A stretch of DNA of 64,000 nt from Hydrotalea sp. GTDB taxonomy: Bacteria; Bacteroidota; Bacteroidia; Chitinophagales; Chitinophagaceae. The notes under the pieces are model-generated. The model ran no database searches, was not told the DNA's origin, and saw nothing but the letters and a program-made list of their open reading frames with translations. Shown piece by piece: positions 8,400-16,585 of the stretch. Where the stretch lies: NCBI GenBank assembly GCA_022402565.1, contig JAKRSC010000008.1:1-64000 (forward strand), written 5' to 3'. Both the position numbers and the translations under genes were made by a program. Every line of letters starts with the position of its first letter. Positions within the stretch are counted from its first letter, which is position 1.

Positions 8400-10097
8400 A
8401 TGAAGAAGACCGTTCTTGTGATGCTTGCAGCATGTATTTCAGTTTACAGTGTTACCGCACAAACAATAGCTGATGGCATTAAGTATTTGAATTACGAAAA
8501 GAACAAAAGTGCGTTGGATGCATTTCGGAAATTGCATGATAAGAGCCCTAAAGATGGCCAAACTACCTATTGGCTAGGACAGGCTATGCTTGCCAATGAT
8601 GATGTAAAAGGCGCAAAAGAATTGTACCAAAAAGCTCTACAAGAAAATGGATCTGATCCATGGGTTGTAGTTGGTATGGGGCATATTGATATTTTAGAAG
8701 GTCGCGATATAAACGAGGCAAAACAAAAGTTTGAGCAAGCGATAACTGCATCTACCAAAGAAGGCAAGAAAAAGGCAAAAATTGAAGATGCTGGTATATT
8801 AAATGCAATTGGAAGGGCTAACAGTGTAAGTTTACAAGGCAATAGCAAAATTGGTGACCCATTGTATGGAATTGAAAAGCTAAAGCGTGCTGCTGAGCTT
8901 GATTTAACGAATCCTGATATTTTCATCAATATGGGGGTTTGTTATTTAAAAATGGGTGGTGAATATGGAGGTGAAGCCGTAAAATCTTTCCAAGAAGCCA
9001 TTAGTCGCGATCCTAAGAACGCAAAAGCTAACTATCGTATTGGTAGAATTTATTATAGCCAGCAGAATAAGGACTTGTATGATACTTGGTTTGGTAATGC
9101 AATTTTAGCAGATGAAACATTTCCTCCTGTATACTTTACTTATTATGATTATTATTCAACCAAGAATGTGAATGTTGCAAAAGAGTATTTGGACAAGTTC
9201 ATTATGTATGCAGATAAAGATTGTGCAACCGATTATTTCTACGGCGATTATTTATTCCGTGCTGGTAAATACCAAGAATCATTACAAAAAGCAAATGAAA
9301 TGCAGGGAGGCGCATGTGCTTCTTATTATGGAACTCCATTGTTGTTTGCTTACAACAATGATCGCTTAGGAGATTCATTAACTGCAAAAGGATATTTGGA
9401 AAAATTCTTTGCAAATGCGCCTGAAAGTAAAGTTCAGCCTCAACACTTTGAATTTGCAGCTAATTTATTTGCTAAGTTCCCTGGAAGTGAGATGCAAGCA
9501 ATGACTTACATCGAAAAAGCAATTGAGTTTGATACTTTAAAAGCTAATAAGATTAATTATATGAATAAGGCTGCTGATATTTTTGGTAAGGCTAAAAAGT
9601 ATGATTTACAGTTGGGCTGGTTTAAGAAAGTAGTTGAAATTCAGGGGCAAACAACAGAATATGACTATTACAGAATGTCATTAGCAGCTTATAATGCAAA
9701 ATTATATGAAGAAACCATGAATATAGCTAAGGGGTATATTGAGGCACATCCTGATAAGCCAAATGGCTATGTTTTTAATGTGCGAGCTGCTAAAATGGTA
9801 GATACTGCTAATGCAACTGGGGTATATTTCAATGCTGTTAGTCTATACAATGATTTTTTGATTAAAGATCCAGAAAAAAATAAGCAGACCTTAGTAAATA
9901 ACTTTTATATCATGCTAGGGTACTACAACGACGCGCTTCAGGATTATGCAAAGGCGTTGGAAGTATGTGATAAAATTCTTCAATTAATTCCTGACGAGCC
10001 ACAAACAGTTAGAATTAGAGGAATTATTGAAAAGAATATGCAGAAAAAAAATGGGACTCAACCAGCTTCAAAATCAAGCGGAACTACACCTAAGTAA
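8400..10097 (+). CDS. Secreted tetratricopeptide-repeat protein
   Basis: Periplasmic or surface TPR solenoid of 565 residues. The ATG at 8400 gives a clean signal peptide (MKKTVLVMLAACISVYSVTAQ); an in-frame ATG at 8364, directly after the PstS-like stop, would add 12 polar residues. The mature protein is almost entirely TPR-like helix pairs, for example SPKDGQTTYWLGQAMLANDD, NPDIFINMGVCYLKMGGEYG and NAKANYRIGRIYYSQQNKD. There is no catalytic domain, so it is a likely scaffold. It is the last gene of a three-gene operon, and a strong terminator starts 48 bp after its stop. Confidence 0.85.
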   Translation: MKKTVLVMLAACISVYSVTAQTIADGIKYLNYEKNKSALDAFRKLHDKSPKDGQTTYWLGQAMLANDDVKGAKELYQKALQENGSDPWVVVGMGHIDILEGRDINEAKQKFEQAITASTKEGKKKAKIEDAGILNAIGRANSVSLQGNSKIGDPLYGIEKLKRAAELDLTNPDIFINMGVCYLKMGGEYGGEAVKSFQEAISRDPKNAKANYRIGRIYYSQQNKDLYDTWFGNAILADETFPPVYFTYYDYYSTKNVNVAKEYLDKFIMYADKDCATDYFYGDYLFRAGKYQESLQKANEMQGGACASYYGTPLLFAYNNDRLGDSLTAKGYLEKFFANAPESKVQPQHFEFAANLFAKFPGSEMQAMTYIEKAIEFDTLKANKINYMNKAADIFGKAKKYDLQLGWFKKVVEIQGQTTEYDYYRMSLAAYNAKLYEETMNIAKGYIEAHPDKPNGYVFNVRAAKMVDTANATGVYFNAVSLYNDFLIKDPEKNKQTLVNNFYIMLGYYNDALQDYAKALEVCDKILQLIPDEPQTVRIRGIIEKNMQKKNGTQPASKSSGTTPK

Positions 10098-10144
10098 GAT
10101 TTCCTTATCACATTTGTGAATAAAAGGTCTAAATTTTAACCTTT

Positions 10145-10173
10145 AAACAACTCCCCGTTTTGGGGAGTTGTTT
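10145..10173 (+). terminator. Strong hairpin terminator between the TPR gene and nuoA
   Basis: A perfect 12-bp inverted repeat (10145-10156 with 10162-10173) has a 5-nt loop, and the right arm ends in T residues. The stem is also U-rich in reverse, but no convergent gene uses it. It isolates the nuo operon from upstream transcription. Confidence 0.85.
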
Positions 10174-10193
10174 ATTTATATGCTCTGCAAGCT

Positions 10194-10201
10194 TATTTTT
10201 G
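10194..10201 (+). promoter_or_regulatory. Likely -7 promoter box of the nuo operon
   Basis: TATTTTTG matches TAnnTTTG and lies 17 nt before the ATG at 10219, directly after the terminator. A TTG inside the terminator arm (10168-10170) is 23 nt upstream, at the long end of allowed spacing, so the -33 element is weak. Confidence 0.45.
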
Positions 10202-10218
10202 CGACTCAAATTGACCGT

Positions 10219-10623
10219 ATGCTTTGGACAAACTTCCTGATGAACGTGAGTACAGCATCTAATACAGCTGTTGACTATTTCCCAATTGGTATTCAGTTAA
10301 TTTTTGCAGTAGGCTTTGTGGCTACTATGATTGGGGTATCGGCCCTTATTGGTCCAAAGCGTCAAACTTCAGATAAATTACAAAGCTTTGAGAGTGGTAT
10401 TGAGAGCGTGGGAAATGCCCGTCAGCCCATGGCAATTAAGTATTTCCTAGTTGCTATTCTATTTGTATTATTTGATGTTGAAGTCATTTTTTTCTATCCG
10501 TATGCCATTAATTTTAGGGATTTAGGATGGAATGGTTTTTTTGCTGTTTTAATGTTCGTAAGCCTGTTTTTAGCAGGGTTTATTTATATCATTAAAAAGG
10601 GAGCCCTTAAGTGGGAAGATTAA
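10219..10623 (+). CDS. nuoA: NADH-quinone oxidoreductase subunit A
   Basis: Membrane subunit of complex I, 134 residues from the ATG at 10219 (a second ATG at 10240 is possible; upstream in-frame codons overlap the terminator). Three hydrophobic helices are visible, with the conserved KLQSFESGIE loop and the FDVEVIFFYP motif, whose acidic residues line the quinone/proton junction. It is the first gene of a 14-subunit nuo operon running to 23942. No ribosome-binding site stands out, as is usual in this phylum. Confidence 0.95.
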   Translation: MLWTNFLMNVSTASNTAVDYFPIGIQLIFAVGFVATMIGVSALIGPKRQTSDKLQSFESGIESVGNARQPMAIKYFLVAILFVLFDVEVIFFYPYAINFRDLGWNGFFAVLMFVSLFLAGFIYIIKKGALKWED

Positions 10624-10684
10624 CAACCTTTTATATGGTAGGCTGTTGTAAGGTTTGAACTTCAATTAATTAAAAAAATTACAC

Positions 10685-11272
10685 ATGCGTCCGGTACGTT
10701 TTAACATTAACCCAATCCAAGCCAATACAAAAGACTCATTGGCAATGGTTGAAGCCCCAGAAGGATATTCGGGAGAAGGCTTTTTTGCAACAAAACTGAG
10801 TGATGTAGTAGGTTTAGCTAGAAAGAATTCACTTTGGCCGCTGCCTTTCGCTACTTCATGCTGTGGAATTGAGTTTATGGCAACTATGGCTAGTCACTAC
10901 GATTTGGCTCGATTTGGAAGTGAAAGAGTAGGATTTTCTCCTCGCCAGTGCGACTTGCTAATGGTTATGGGAACAATTGCTAAGAAAATGGCACCCGTTC
11001 TTCGTCAGGTTTACCTGCAAATGGCAGAACCAAGATGGGTAATAGCTGTAGGGGCTTGTGCTTCTTCGGGAGGTATTTTTGACACGTACAGTGTTTTACA
11101 AGGAATTGATCAGGTAATACCTGTTGATGTGTATGTGCCAGGTTGCCCACCAAGGCCAGAAGCCATTTTAGATGGATTCATGAAAGTTCAAGATTTGGTA
11201 GGTCAAGAAAGCCTGCGTCGTAGAAATAGTGAGCAATACACCGCACTTCTGGAAACCTATGGAATTCAGTAA
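10685..11272 (+). CDS. nuoB: NADH-quinone oxidoreductase subunit B
   Basis: Peripheral-arm subunit of 195 residues that holds iron-sulfur cluster N2, the last electron donor to quinone. All four cluster ligands are present: the tandem C59-C60 in SCCGIEF, C125 in VGACASSGG, and C154 in VPGCPPRPE. The first 35 residues form a variable extension. It lies 61 bp after nuoA and 16 bp before nuoC. Confidence 0.97.
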   Translation: MRPVRFNINPIQANTKDSLAMVEAPEGYSGEGFFATKLSDVVGLARKNSLWPLPFATSCCGIEFMATMASHYDLARFGSERVGFSPRQCDLLMVMGTIAKKMAPVLRQVYLQMAEPRWVIAVGACASSGGIFDTYSVLQGIDQVIPVDVYVPGCPPRPEAILDGFMKVQDLVGQESLRRRNSEQYTALLETYGIQ

Positions 11273-11288
11273 GTAAATAAAAATTGAT

Positions 11289-11807
11289 ATGGCATTAACA
11301 TACGAACACATACAATCGGCTCTAGTAAATAAATTTGGTGAGGCAATTACAAACTGGCAAATAGGCGTTGATATGGCAAGTTTTGAAGCGCCTAAGGAAG
11401 CCAATTTAAAGGTCTTACAGTTTCTATACGAAGAGTCAAGTTTAGGATTTCAATTTTTAACAGATATAACCGCAGTTCATTATCCAGATCAGTTGGGTAA
11501 GGAACTTGCTGTGGTTTATCATTTGCATAATCTTGTAGAAAATGTGCGTCTTCGCTTTAAAGTATTTACTTCAATAGAAGACCCTACCATTTTTACAGCA
11601 ACACAATTGTTTTCTAGTGCAAACTGGATGGAAAGAGAGACCTATGATTTCTTTGGAATTCAATTTGTAGGACATCCTAATCTAAAGAGGATTTTGAACG
11701 TAGACGAAATGGAATACTTCCCTTTACGAAAAGAATTTCCATTAGAAGACCAAACTAGGATTGACAAAGACGACGAAATGTTCGGTCGCGGCGGATCTAT
11801 CAGATAA
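11289..11807 (+). CDS. nuoC: NADH-quinone oxidoreductase subunit C (30 kDa)
   Basis: Connecting subunit of the hydrophilic arm, 172 residues. The family signature appears in the C-terminal third: WMERETYDFFGIQFVGHP, then LKRIL and PLRKEFPLED. NuoC is separate from NuoD here, unlike the fused NuoCD of E. coli. It sits between nuoB and nuoD with gaps of 16 and 21 bp. Confidence 0.95.
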   Translation: MALTYEHIQSALVNKFGEAITNWQIGVDMASFEAPKEANLKVLQFLYEESSLGFQFLTDITAVHYPDQLGKELAVVYHLHNLVENVRLRFKVFTSIEDPTIFTATQLFSSANWMERETYDFFGIQFVGHPNLKRILNVDEMEYFPLRKEFPLEDQTRIDKDDEMFGRGGSIR

Positions 11808-11828
11808 TGTTATTTAAAGACTTTAACA

Positions 11829-13055
11829 ATGAACGATCACAAACATATTATTCTAGAGGAAGGTAACATTCAAAAGCAAACTACCACCCTTAATCTTGGG
11901 CCTACACACCCGGCAACACATGGTGTGTTCCAAAATATTGTTGAATTAGATGGAGAAAGGGTAGTGAAAGCAGAACAAACTGTTGGCTATATTCATCGTG
12001 CTTTTGAAAAACTTGCTGAGCGCCGTCCTTTATATCAGGTAACGCCCATTACAGATCGTTTAAATTATTGTAGTAGTCCAATTAATAATATTGGCTGGCA
12101 TTTAACTTGCGAGAAGCTGTTAGGTGTTAAAACGCCTAAGAGGGTTGATTATTTGCGCGTTATTGTAATGGAACTAGCCCGCATTGCCGATCACTTAATT
12201 TGTAATTCAATTGTAGGTGTAGATACGGGAGCTTTTACAGGATTTTTATACGTATTCCAATACAGGGAGTTGATTTATGAAATTTATGAAGAAATCTGTG
12301 GAAGCAGATTGACAACTAATATTGGAAGAATTGGTGGTTTTGAAAGAGATTTTACTCCTGCTGCTTTCGAAAAGATTGAGAAGTTTCTAAAAGAATACCC
12401 TGCTGTTTTAAAAGAATTTGAAGATCTGTTTAACCGTAATAGAATTTTCATGGAGCGTACGCAGGGTACAGGAGGCATTAGTGCTGAAAGAGCCTTGAAC
12501 TATGGATTCACAGGTCCAAATTTACGTGCTGCTGGTGTTGACTATGATGTACGTGTACACAATCCTTATTGCAGTTATGAAGATTTCGACTTCGAAGTGC
12601 CGGTAGGGAGTACAGGAGATAATTATGATCGTTTCTTGGTTAGAAATGGAGAAATGTGGCAGAGTCTTTCAATTATCAAGCAAGCGATGCAAAAATTAGA
12701 GCAGTTTAAAGGAACAGATGCAGATGTATATCATGCAGATGTCCCAGAATATTACCTTCCTGAGAAGAAAGACGTTTACACCAAGATGGAAGCGCTCATT
12801 TGGCATTTCAAAATAATCATGGGAGAAATTGATATGCCTAAAGGAGAAGTTTATTTTTCAGTGGAGGGTGGTAATGGAGAACTAGGCTATTACTTGATTA
12901 GTGATGGCGGCAGAACTCCATATAGATTGCATTTTAGAAGACCATGCTTTATTTATTATCAGGCATTTGAAGAAATAGTAAAAGGTTCTATGTTGAGTGA
13001 TACAATTGTTACACTCAGTAGCTTGAATTTGATAGCTGGTGAAATGGATGCATAA
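11829..13055 (+). CDS. nuoD: NADH-quinone oxidoreductase subunit D (49 kDa)
   Basis: Quinone-site subunit of 408 residues, homologous to the large subunit of NiFe hydrogenases. The early block NLGPTHPATHG and the helix ending GYIHRAFEKLAERR are intact; the C-terminal EGGNGELGYYLISDGG...PYRLHFRRPCF block supplies the substrate-cavity residues. The nickel-binding cysteines of hydrogenases are absent, as expected for complex I. It ends 34 bp before the chosen nuoE start. Confidence 0.97.
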   Translation: MNDHKHIILEEGNIQKQTTTLNLGPTHPATHGVFQNIVELDGERVVKAEQTVGYIHRAFEKLAERRPLYQVTPITDRLNYCSSPINNIGWHLTCEKLLGVKTPKRVDYLRVIVMELARIADHLICNSIVGVDTGAFTGFLYVFQYRELIYEIYEEICGSRLTTNIGRIGGFERDFTPAAFEKIEKFLKEYPAVLKEFEDLFNRNRIFMERTQGTGGISAERALNYGFTGPNLRAAGVDYDVRVHNPYCSYEDFDFEVPVGSTGDNYDRFLVRNGEMWQSLSIIKQAMQKLEQFKGTDADVYHADVPEYYLPEKKDVYTKMEALIWHFKIIMGEIDMPKGEVYFSVEGGNGELGYYLISDGGRTPYRLHFRRPCFIYYQAFEEIVKGSMLSDTIVTLSSLNLIAGEMDA

Positions 13056-13089
13056 TAACTTTGAAAGAAATTATATTATAAATCGAATT

Positions 13090-13590
13090 ATGGCACAATT
13101 CAATGAGGCGCAAATGGCTGAGTTTAAGAGGCTCGTAGCACGTTATCCCGAGGGAAAACATAAGAGTGCTTTATTGCCAGTTTTACATTTAGCGCAAGAT
13201 AGCTTTGGAGGTTGGTTAAGTTCTGAAACAATGGATTATGTGGCAGAGTTACTCCAAATTAAACCAATTGAAGTGTATGAGGTAGCTACTTTTTACACGA
13301 TGTACAATTTAAAACCAGTTGGAAAATATTTATTCGAAGTTTGTCAAACTGGTCCTTGTATGCTGAATGGCAGTGACGATGTGGTAGAGCATATTTTTAA
13401 CACCTTAGGTATTCGTCCTGGTGAAACTACAAGCGATGGTATGTTTACTTTAAAGGTTGTAGAATGTTTGGGGGCTTGTGGTTATGCACCTATGATGCAA
13501 CTAGGTAAAACCTATAGAGAGCACTTAACTAAACAGAAGGTGGATGAAATTATTGCAGAGTGCAGAAAGAATGCAGCAGTAAATAATTAA
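13090..13590 (+). CDS. nuoE: NADH-quinone oxidoreductase subunit E (24 kDa)
   Basis: Thioredoxin-like subunit of 166 residues carrying the 2Fe-2S cluster N1a of the NADH-dehydrogenase module. Ligands are C85 and C90 (CQTGPC) and C126 and C130 (CLGAC). The ATG at 13090 is preferred; an upstream in-frame ATG at 13039 would overlap nuoD and add unconserved residues. It is followed after only 7 bp by an unrelated secreted gene rather than by nuoF. Confidence 0.96.
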   Translation: MAQFNEAQMAEFKRLVARYPEGKHKSALLPVLHLAQDSFGGWLSSETMDYVAELLQIKPIEVYEVATFYTMYNLKPVGKYLFEVCQTGPCMLNGSDDVVEHIFNTLGIRPGETTSDGMFTLKVVECLGACGYAPMMQLGKTYREHLTKQKVDEIIAECRKNAAVNN

Positions 13591-13597
13591 CTATAAA

Positions 13598-14053
13598 ATG
13601 ATTCAACAAACTATCATATTCCCATCATTGATTAGGAAGCCAATTTGTTTGCTTCTTATTATGATGTTTGTTGGTCAAACTGCCTTCAGTCAAGATACTC
13701 TACAATTACGTAAGCAGATCAATCAGTTGCATTCAGCTCTTGTAAATAAGGATGTTAATGAACTTCAATTATTGCTTCATCCTAGTTTGAGTTATGGGCA
13801 CAGTAATGGTTGGGTTCAAAATATAAACGATATGAGTGCCGATTTGCTTTCAGGTAAAATTGTTTATAAAAAATTGGAAGCAACACCTGGGCAGATTAGT
13901 GTACAAAAAAATATTGCACAGGTTCGATGTGAAAATGATGTAGAGGGGGTAGTTAATGGGAATAATTTTTCCATGAAGCTGCATGTATTGCAGGTGTGGG
14001 TTTGGGAAGATAATAAGTGGACAATTATTGCCAGGCAGAGTACAAAATTGTAA
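13598..14053 (+). CDS. Secreted NTF2/SnoaL-like protein embedded in the nuo operon
   Basis: Protein of 151 residues with an N-terminal export signal (hydrophobic LLLIMMFVGQTAF, cleavage likely after FSQ near residue 32). The mature part is a small cone-like alpha/beta domain of the NTF2/DUF4440 type: an amphipathic helix (LRKQINQLHSALVNKDVNEL), the HPSLSYGHSNG segment, and strands ending VWVWEDNKWTIIARQSTK. It is not a complex I subunit in any organism known to me. It sits 7 bp after nuoE and 23 bp before nuoF in the same orientation, so it is co-transcribed. The role is unknown; a periplasmic ligand-binding or assembly function is speculation. Confidence 0.8.
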   Translation: MIQQTIIFPSLIRKPICLLLIMMFVGQTAFSQDTLQLRKQINQLHSALVNKDVNELQLLLHPSLSYGHSNGWVQNINDMSADLLSGKIVYKKLEATPGQISVQKNIAQVRCENDVEGVVNGNNFSMKLHVLQVWVWEDNKWTIIARQSTKL

Positions 14054-14076
14054 AAAAGCCAAAAGCTTAAGATAAC

Positions 14077-15432
14077 ATGAGAAGAAAATTATTATTAGAA
14101 AAAGCTCACGTACCAGGTATTAGAACCTATGAGGTATACCGCAAAGAGGGCGGATATAGGAGTGTAGAAAAAGCACTTAAGTCTATGTCTCCCGATGAAG
14201 TGGTAGAAGAGGTGAAGAAGAGCGGATTGAGAGGAAGAGGTGGAGCGGGATTCCCAACGGGCATGAAGTGGAGTTTTCTTGCAAAGCCTGAAGGTGTGCC
14301 TCGTTATTTGGTTTGCAATGCAGATGAGAGTGAGCCTGGTACTTTTAAAGACAGATATCTCATGGAATTCATTCCGCACTTACTAATTGAAGGAATGATT
14401 ACATCATCTTACGCTTTAGGTGCAAATACTTCTTACATCTATATAAGAGGGGAGTATGCTTGGATTACGGATATATTAGAGCAAGCTATTGAAGAAGCCA
14501 AACACAATGGTTGGTTAGGAAACAACATATTAGGTACTGGATATTCATTGGATTTATATGTTCAGCGTGGTGCGGGAGCATATATATGTGGAGAAGAAAC
14601 AGCTTTATTAGAGAGTCTAGAAGGCAAGAGAGGGAACCCACGAATTAAACCTCCATTCCCTGCTGTAAAAGGCCTTTGGGATTGTCCAACCGTTGTAAAC
14701 AATGTTGAAACTATTGCAGCTGTTGTACCAATTGTAAATGATGGTGGAGAGGAGTATGCAAAAATTGGTGTAGGTAGATCAACAGGAACAAAATTGATTT
14801 CAGCTTGTGGAAATATCAATAAGCCTGGTGTGTACGAAATTGATATGACTATTAGTGTTGAGGAATTTATTTATAGCGATGAGTATTGTGGAGGAATTCC
14901 AAATGGTAAGCGACTAAAAGCTTGTATACCTGGAGGTTCTTCAGTTCCTATTCTACCTGCAAATTTGCTTTTAAAAACAGCGAAGGGTGAAACACGCATC
15001 ATGAATTATGAAAGTTTATCGGATGGTGGTTTTGCTACGGGTTCTATGATGGGAAGTGGTGGCTTTATTGTGCTAGATGAAGACCAATGTGTTGTGAAGC
15101 ATACTTATACTTTGGCTCGTTTCTATCGTCATGAAAGTTGCGGACAGTGTTCCCCATGTAGAGAAGGAACAGGCTGGATGGAAAAAATTCTTTTGCGCTT
15201 AGATCGTGGTCAAGGTAAAATGGAAGATATTGATTTGCTTTGGGACATTCAGCGTAAAATTGAAGGCAACACAATTTGTCCGCTAGGTGATGCGGCTGCA
15301 TGGCCAGTAGCTGCAGCTATTCGTCATTTTAGAGATGAATTTGAGTGGCATGTATTGCATCCAGAAGAGGCACAAAAAAGAAATTATGGATTAGCGCATT
15401 ATGCAGATCCAATTCATGTACCAGTTGCATAA
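14077..15432 (+). CDS. nuoF: NADH-quinone oxidoreductase subunit F (51 kDa, NADH-binding)
   Basis: Entry point for electrons: binds NADH and FMN and holds 4Fe-4S cluster N3. In 451 residues it shows the glycine-rich nucleotide site GLRGRGGAGFPTG (about 50-62), the FMN region with CNADESEPGTFKDR, and cluster ligands C355, C358 and C361 (CGQCSPC) plus C401 (TICPLGD). Length and order are typical. It resumes the nuo operon after the NTF2-like insertion. Confidence 0.97.
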   Translation: MRRKLLLEKAHVPGIRTYEVYRKEGGYRSVEKALKSMSPDEVVEEVKKSGLRGRGGAGFPTGMKWSFLAKPEGVPRYLVCNADESEPGTFKDRYLMEFIPHLLIEGMITSSYALGANTSYIYIRGEYAWITDILEQAIEEAKHNGWLGNNILGTGYSLDLYVQRGAGAYICGEETALLESLEGKRGNPRIKPPFPAVKGLWDCPTVVNNVETIAAVVPIVNDGGEEYAKIGVGRSTGTKLISACGNINKPGVYEIDMTISVEEFIYSDEYCGGIPNGKRLKACIPGGSSVPILPANLLLKTAKGETRIMNYESLSDGGFATGSMMGSGGFIVLDEDQCVVKHTYTLARFYRHESCGQCSPCREGTGWMEKILLRLDRGQGKMEDIDLLWDIQRKIEGNTICPLGDAAAWPVAAAIRHFRDEFEWHVLHPEEAQKRNYGLAHYADPIHVPVA

Positions 15433-15477
15433 ATGCAAAAGGAAACAAATAACAAGAACCGGTTAATTTTTTGAAAT

Positions 15478-16572
15478 ATGTCTGAAAATCTGGTGAAAGT
15501 AACCATCGACAACATTACAGTGGAAGTTCCAATGGGAACAACCATATTGCAAGCTGCTCGAAAAGTTGGTGGAGAAGTTGCGCCACCTGCAATGTGTTAT
15601 TATAGCAAGCTAGAGGGTAGTGGTGGGAAATGCAGAACCTGCTTGGTTGAGGTAAGTAAAGGATCTGAAAAAGATCCTCGTCCTATGCCGAAGCTCGTTG
15701 CAAGCTGCAGAACTACTGTTATGGATGGAATGGAAGTAAAGAATATTACCAGTGAAAAAGTGTTGGATGCTAGAAAAGGTGTTGTAGAGTTCTTATTAAT
15801 CAACCATCCTTTAGATTGCCCAATTTGTGATCAAGCAGGTGAGTGTCATCTACAAGACTTAAGTTACGAACACGGAGCAGAGGGAACTCGTTATGAGTTT
15901 CAGCGCCGTACATTCAAGAAGCACGATTTAGGCGAATATATTCAGTTACACATGACACGCTGTATTTTGTGTTATCGTTGTGTGTATACAGCTGATCAAT
16001 TAACGAAAACTCGTGAGCACGGAGTTCTTGACAGAGGTGATCATGCTGAAATTGCAACTTTTATTGAAAAGAATTTAAAAAATGATTTTATTGGAAATGT
16101 AATTGATGTTTGTCCTGTTGGAGCATTAACCGATAAAACCTTCCGCTTTAAAAACAGGGTTTGGTTTACTAAACCTGTTAATGCACATCGCGATTGCGAT
16201 ACTTGTTGCGGTGAAGTACAGTTGTGGATGAGAGGAGATGAAGTGTTTAGAGTAACAGCAAGAAAAGATGAGTGGGGTGAAGTAAAAGACAGTTCTAAGG
16301 GAGGTACAGGTTGGATTTGCAATACTTGTAGATTTGATAAAAAGCAAGCAAGTGATTGGGTTGTAGAAGGACCTGCTGAGGTAAATCGTCACTCTGTGAT
16401 TTCACAAGGACATTATGAGAAACTGGTTGTTCCTCAAGAAACATTTGAAGCTGTCATGGATGGAAGAAGTCCTAAGTTGCTCATGGATATTCATTCGGTG
16501 AGCGAGGTGAATAAGCCAGAAAAATCGCTTTCACTATTAGATAGACCTGCACACTCAACTGATTTTGAATAG
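15478..16572 (+). CDS. nuoG: NADH-quinone oxidoreductase subunit G, short form
   Basis: Iron-sulfur subunit of the peripheral arm, only 364 residues against 700-900 for the long NuoG. Present clusters: 2Fe-2S N1b (C40, C52, C55, C77); His-ligated N5 (H110, C114, C117, C123); N6a (C162, C165, C168 with C212, whose partner cluster lies in NuoI); and a further cysteine set C240, C243, C244, C281 and C284 resembling N7. The protein ends soon after, with no molybdopterin-like domain. The stop is followed closely by nuoH and the C-terminus is unbroken, so this is the compact form seen in Bacteroidota, not a truncation in this strain. Confidence 0.93.
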   Translation: MSENLVKVTIDNITVEVPMGTTILQAARKVGGEVAPPAMCYYSKLEGSGGKCRTCLVEVSKGSEKDPRPMPKLVASCRTTVMDGMEVKNITSEKVLDARKGVVEFLLINHPLDCPICDQAGECHLQDLSYEHGAEGTRYEFQRRTFKKHDLGEYIQLHMTRCILCYRCVYTADQLTKTREHGVLDRGDHAEIATFIEKNLKNDFIGNVIDVCPVGALTDKTFRFKNRVWFTKPVNAHRDCDTCCGEVQLWMRGDEVFRVTARKDEWGEVKDSSKGGTGWICNTCRFDKKQASDWVVEGPAEVNRHSVISQGHYEKLVVPQETFEAVMDGRSPKLLMDIHSVSEVNKPEKSLSLLDRPAHSTDFE

Positions 16573-16585
16573 GAAATTTTAAAGC

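Noticed and set aside
15478-16572. Suspected frameshift or deletion truncating nuoG
   Set aside because: The frame is clean, the next gene begins 13 bp later, and short NuoG is the usual form in Bacteroidota.
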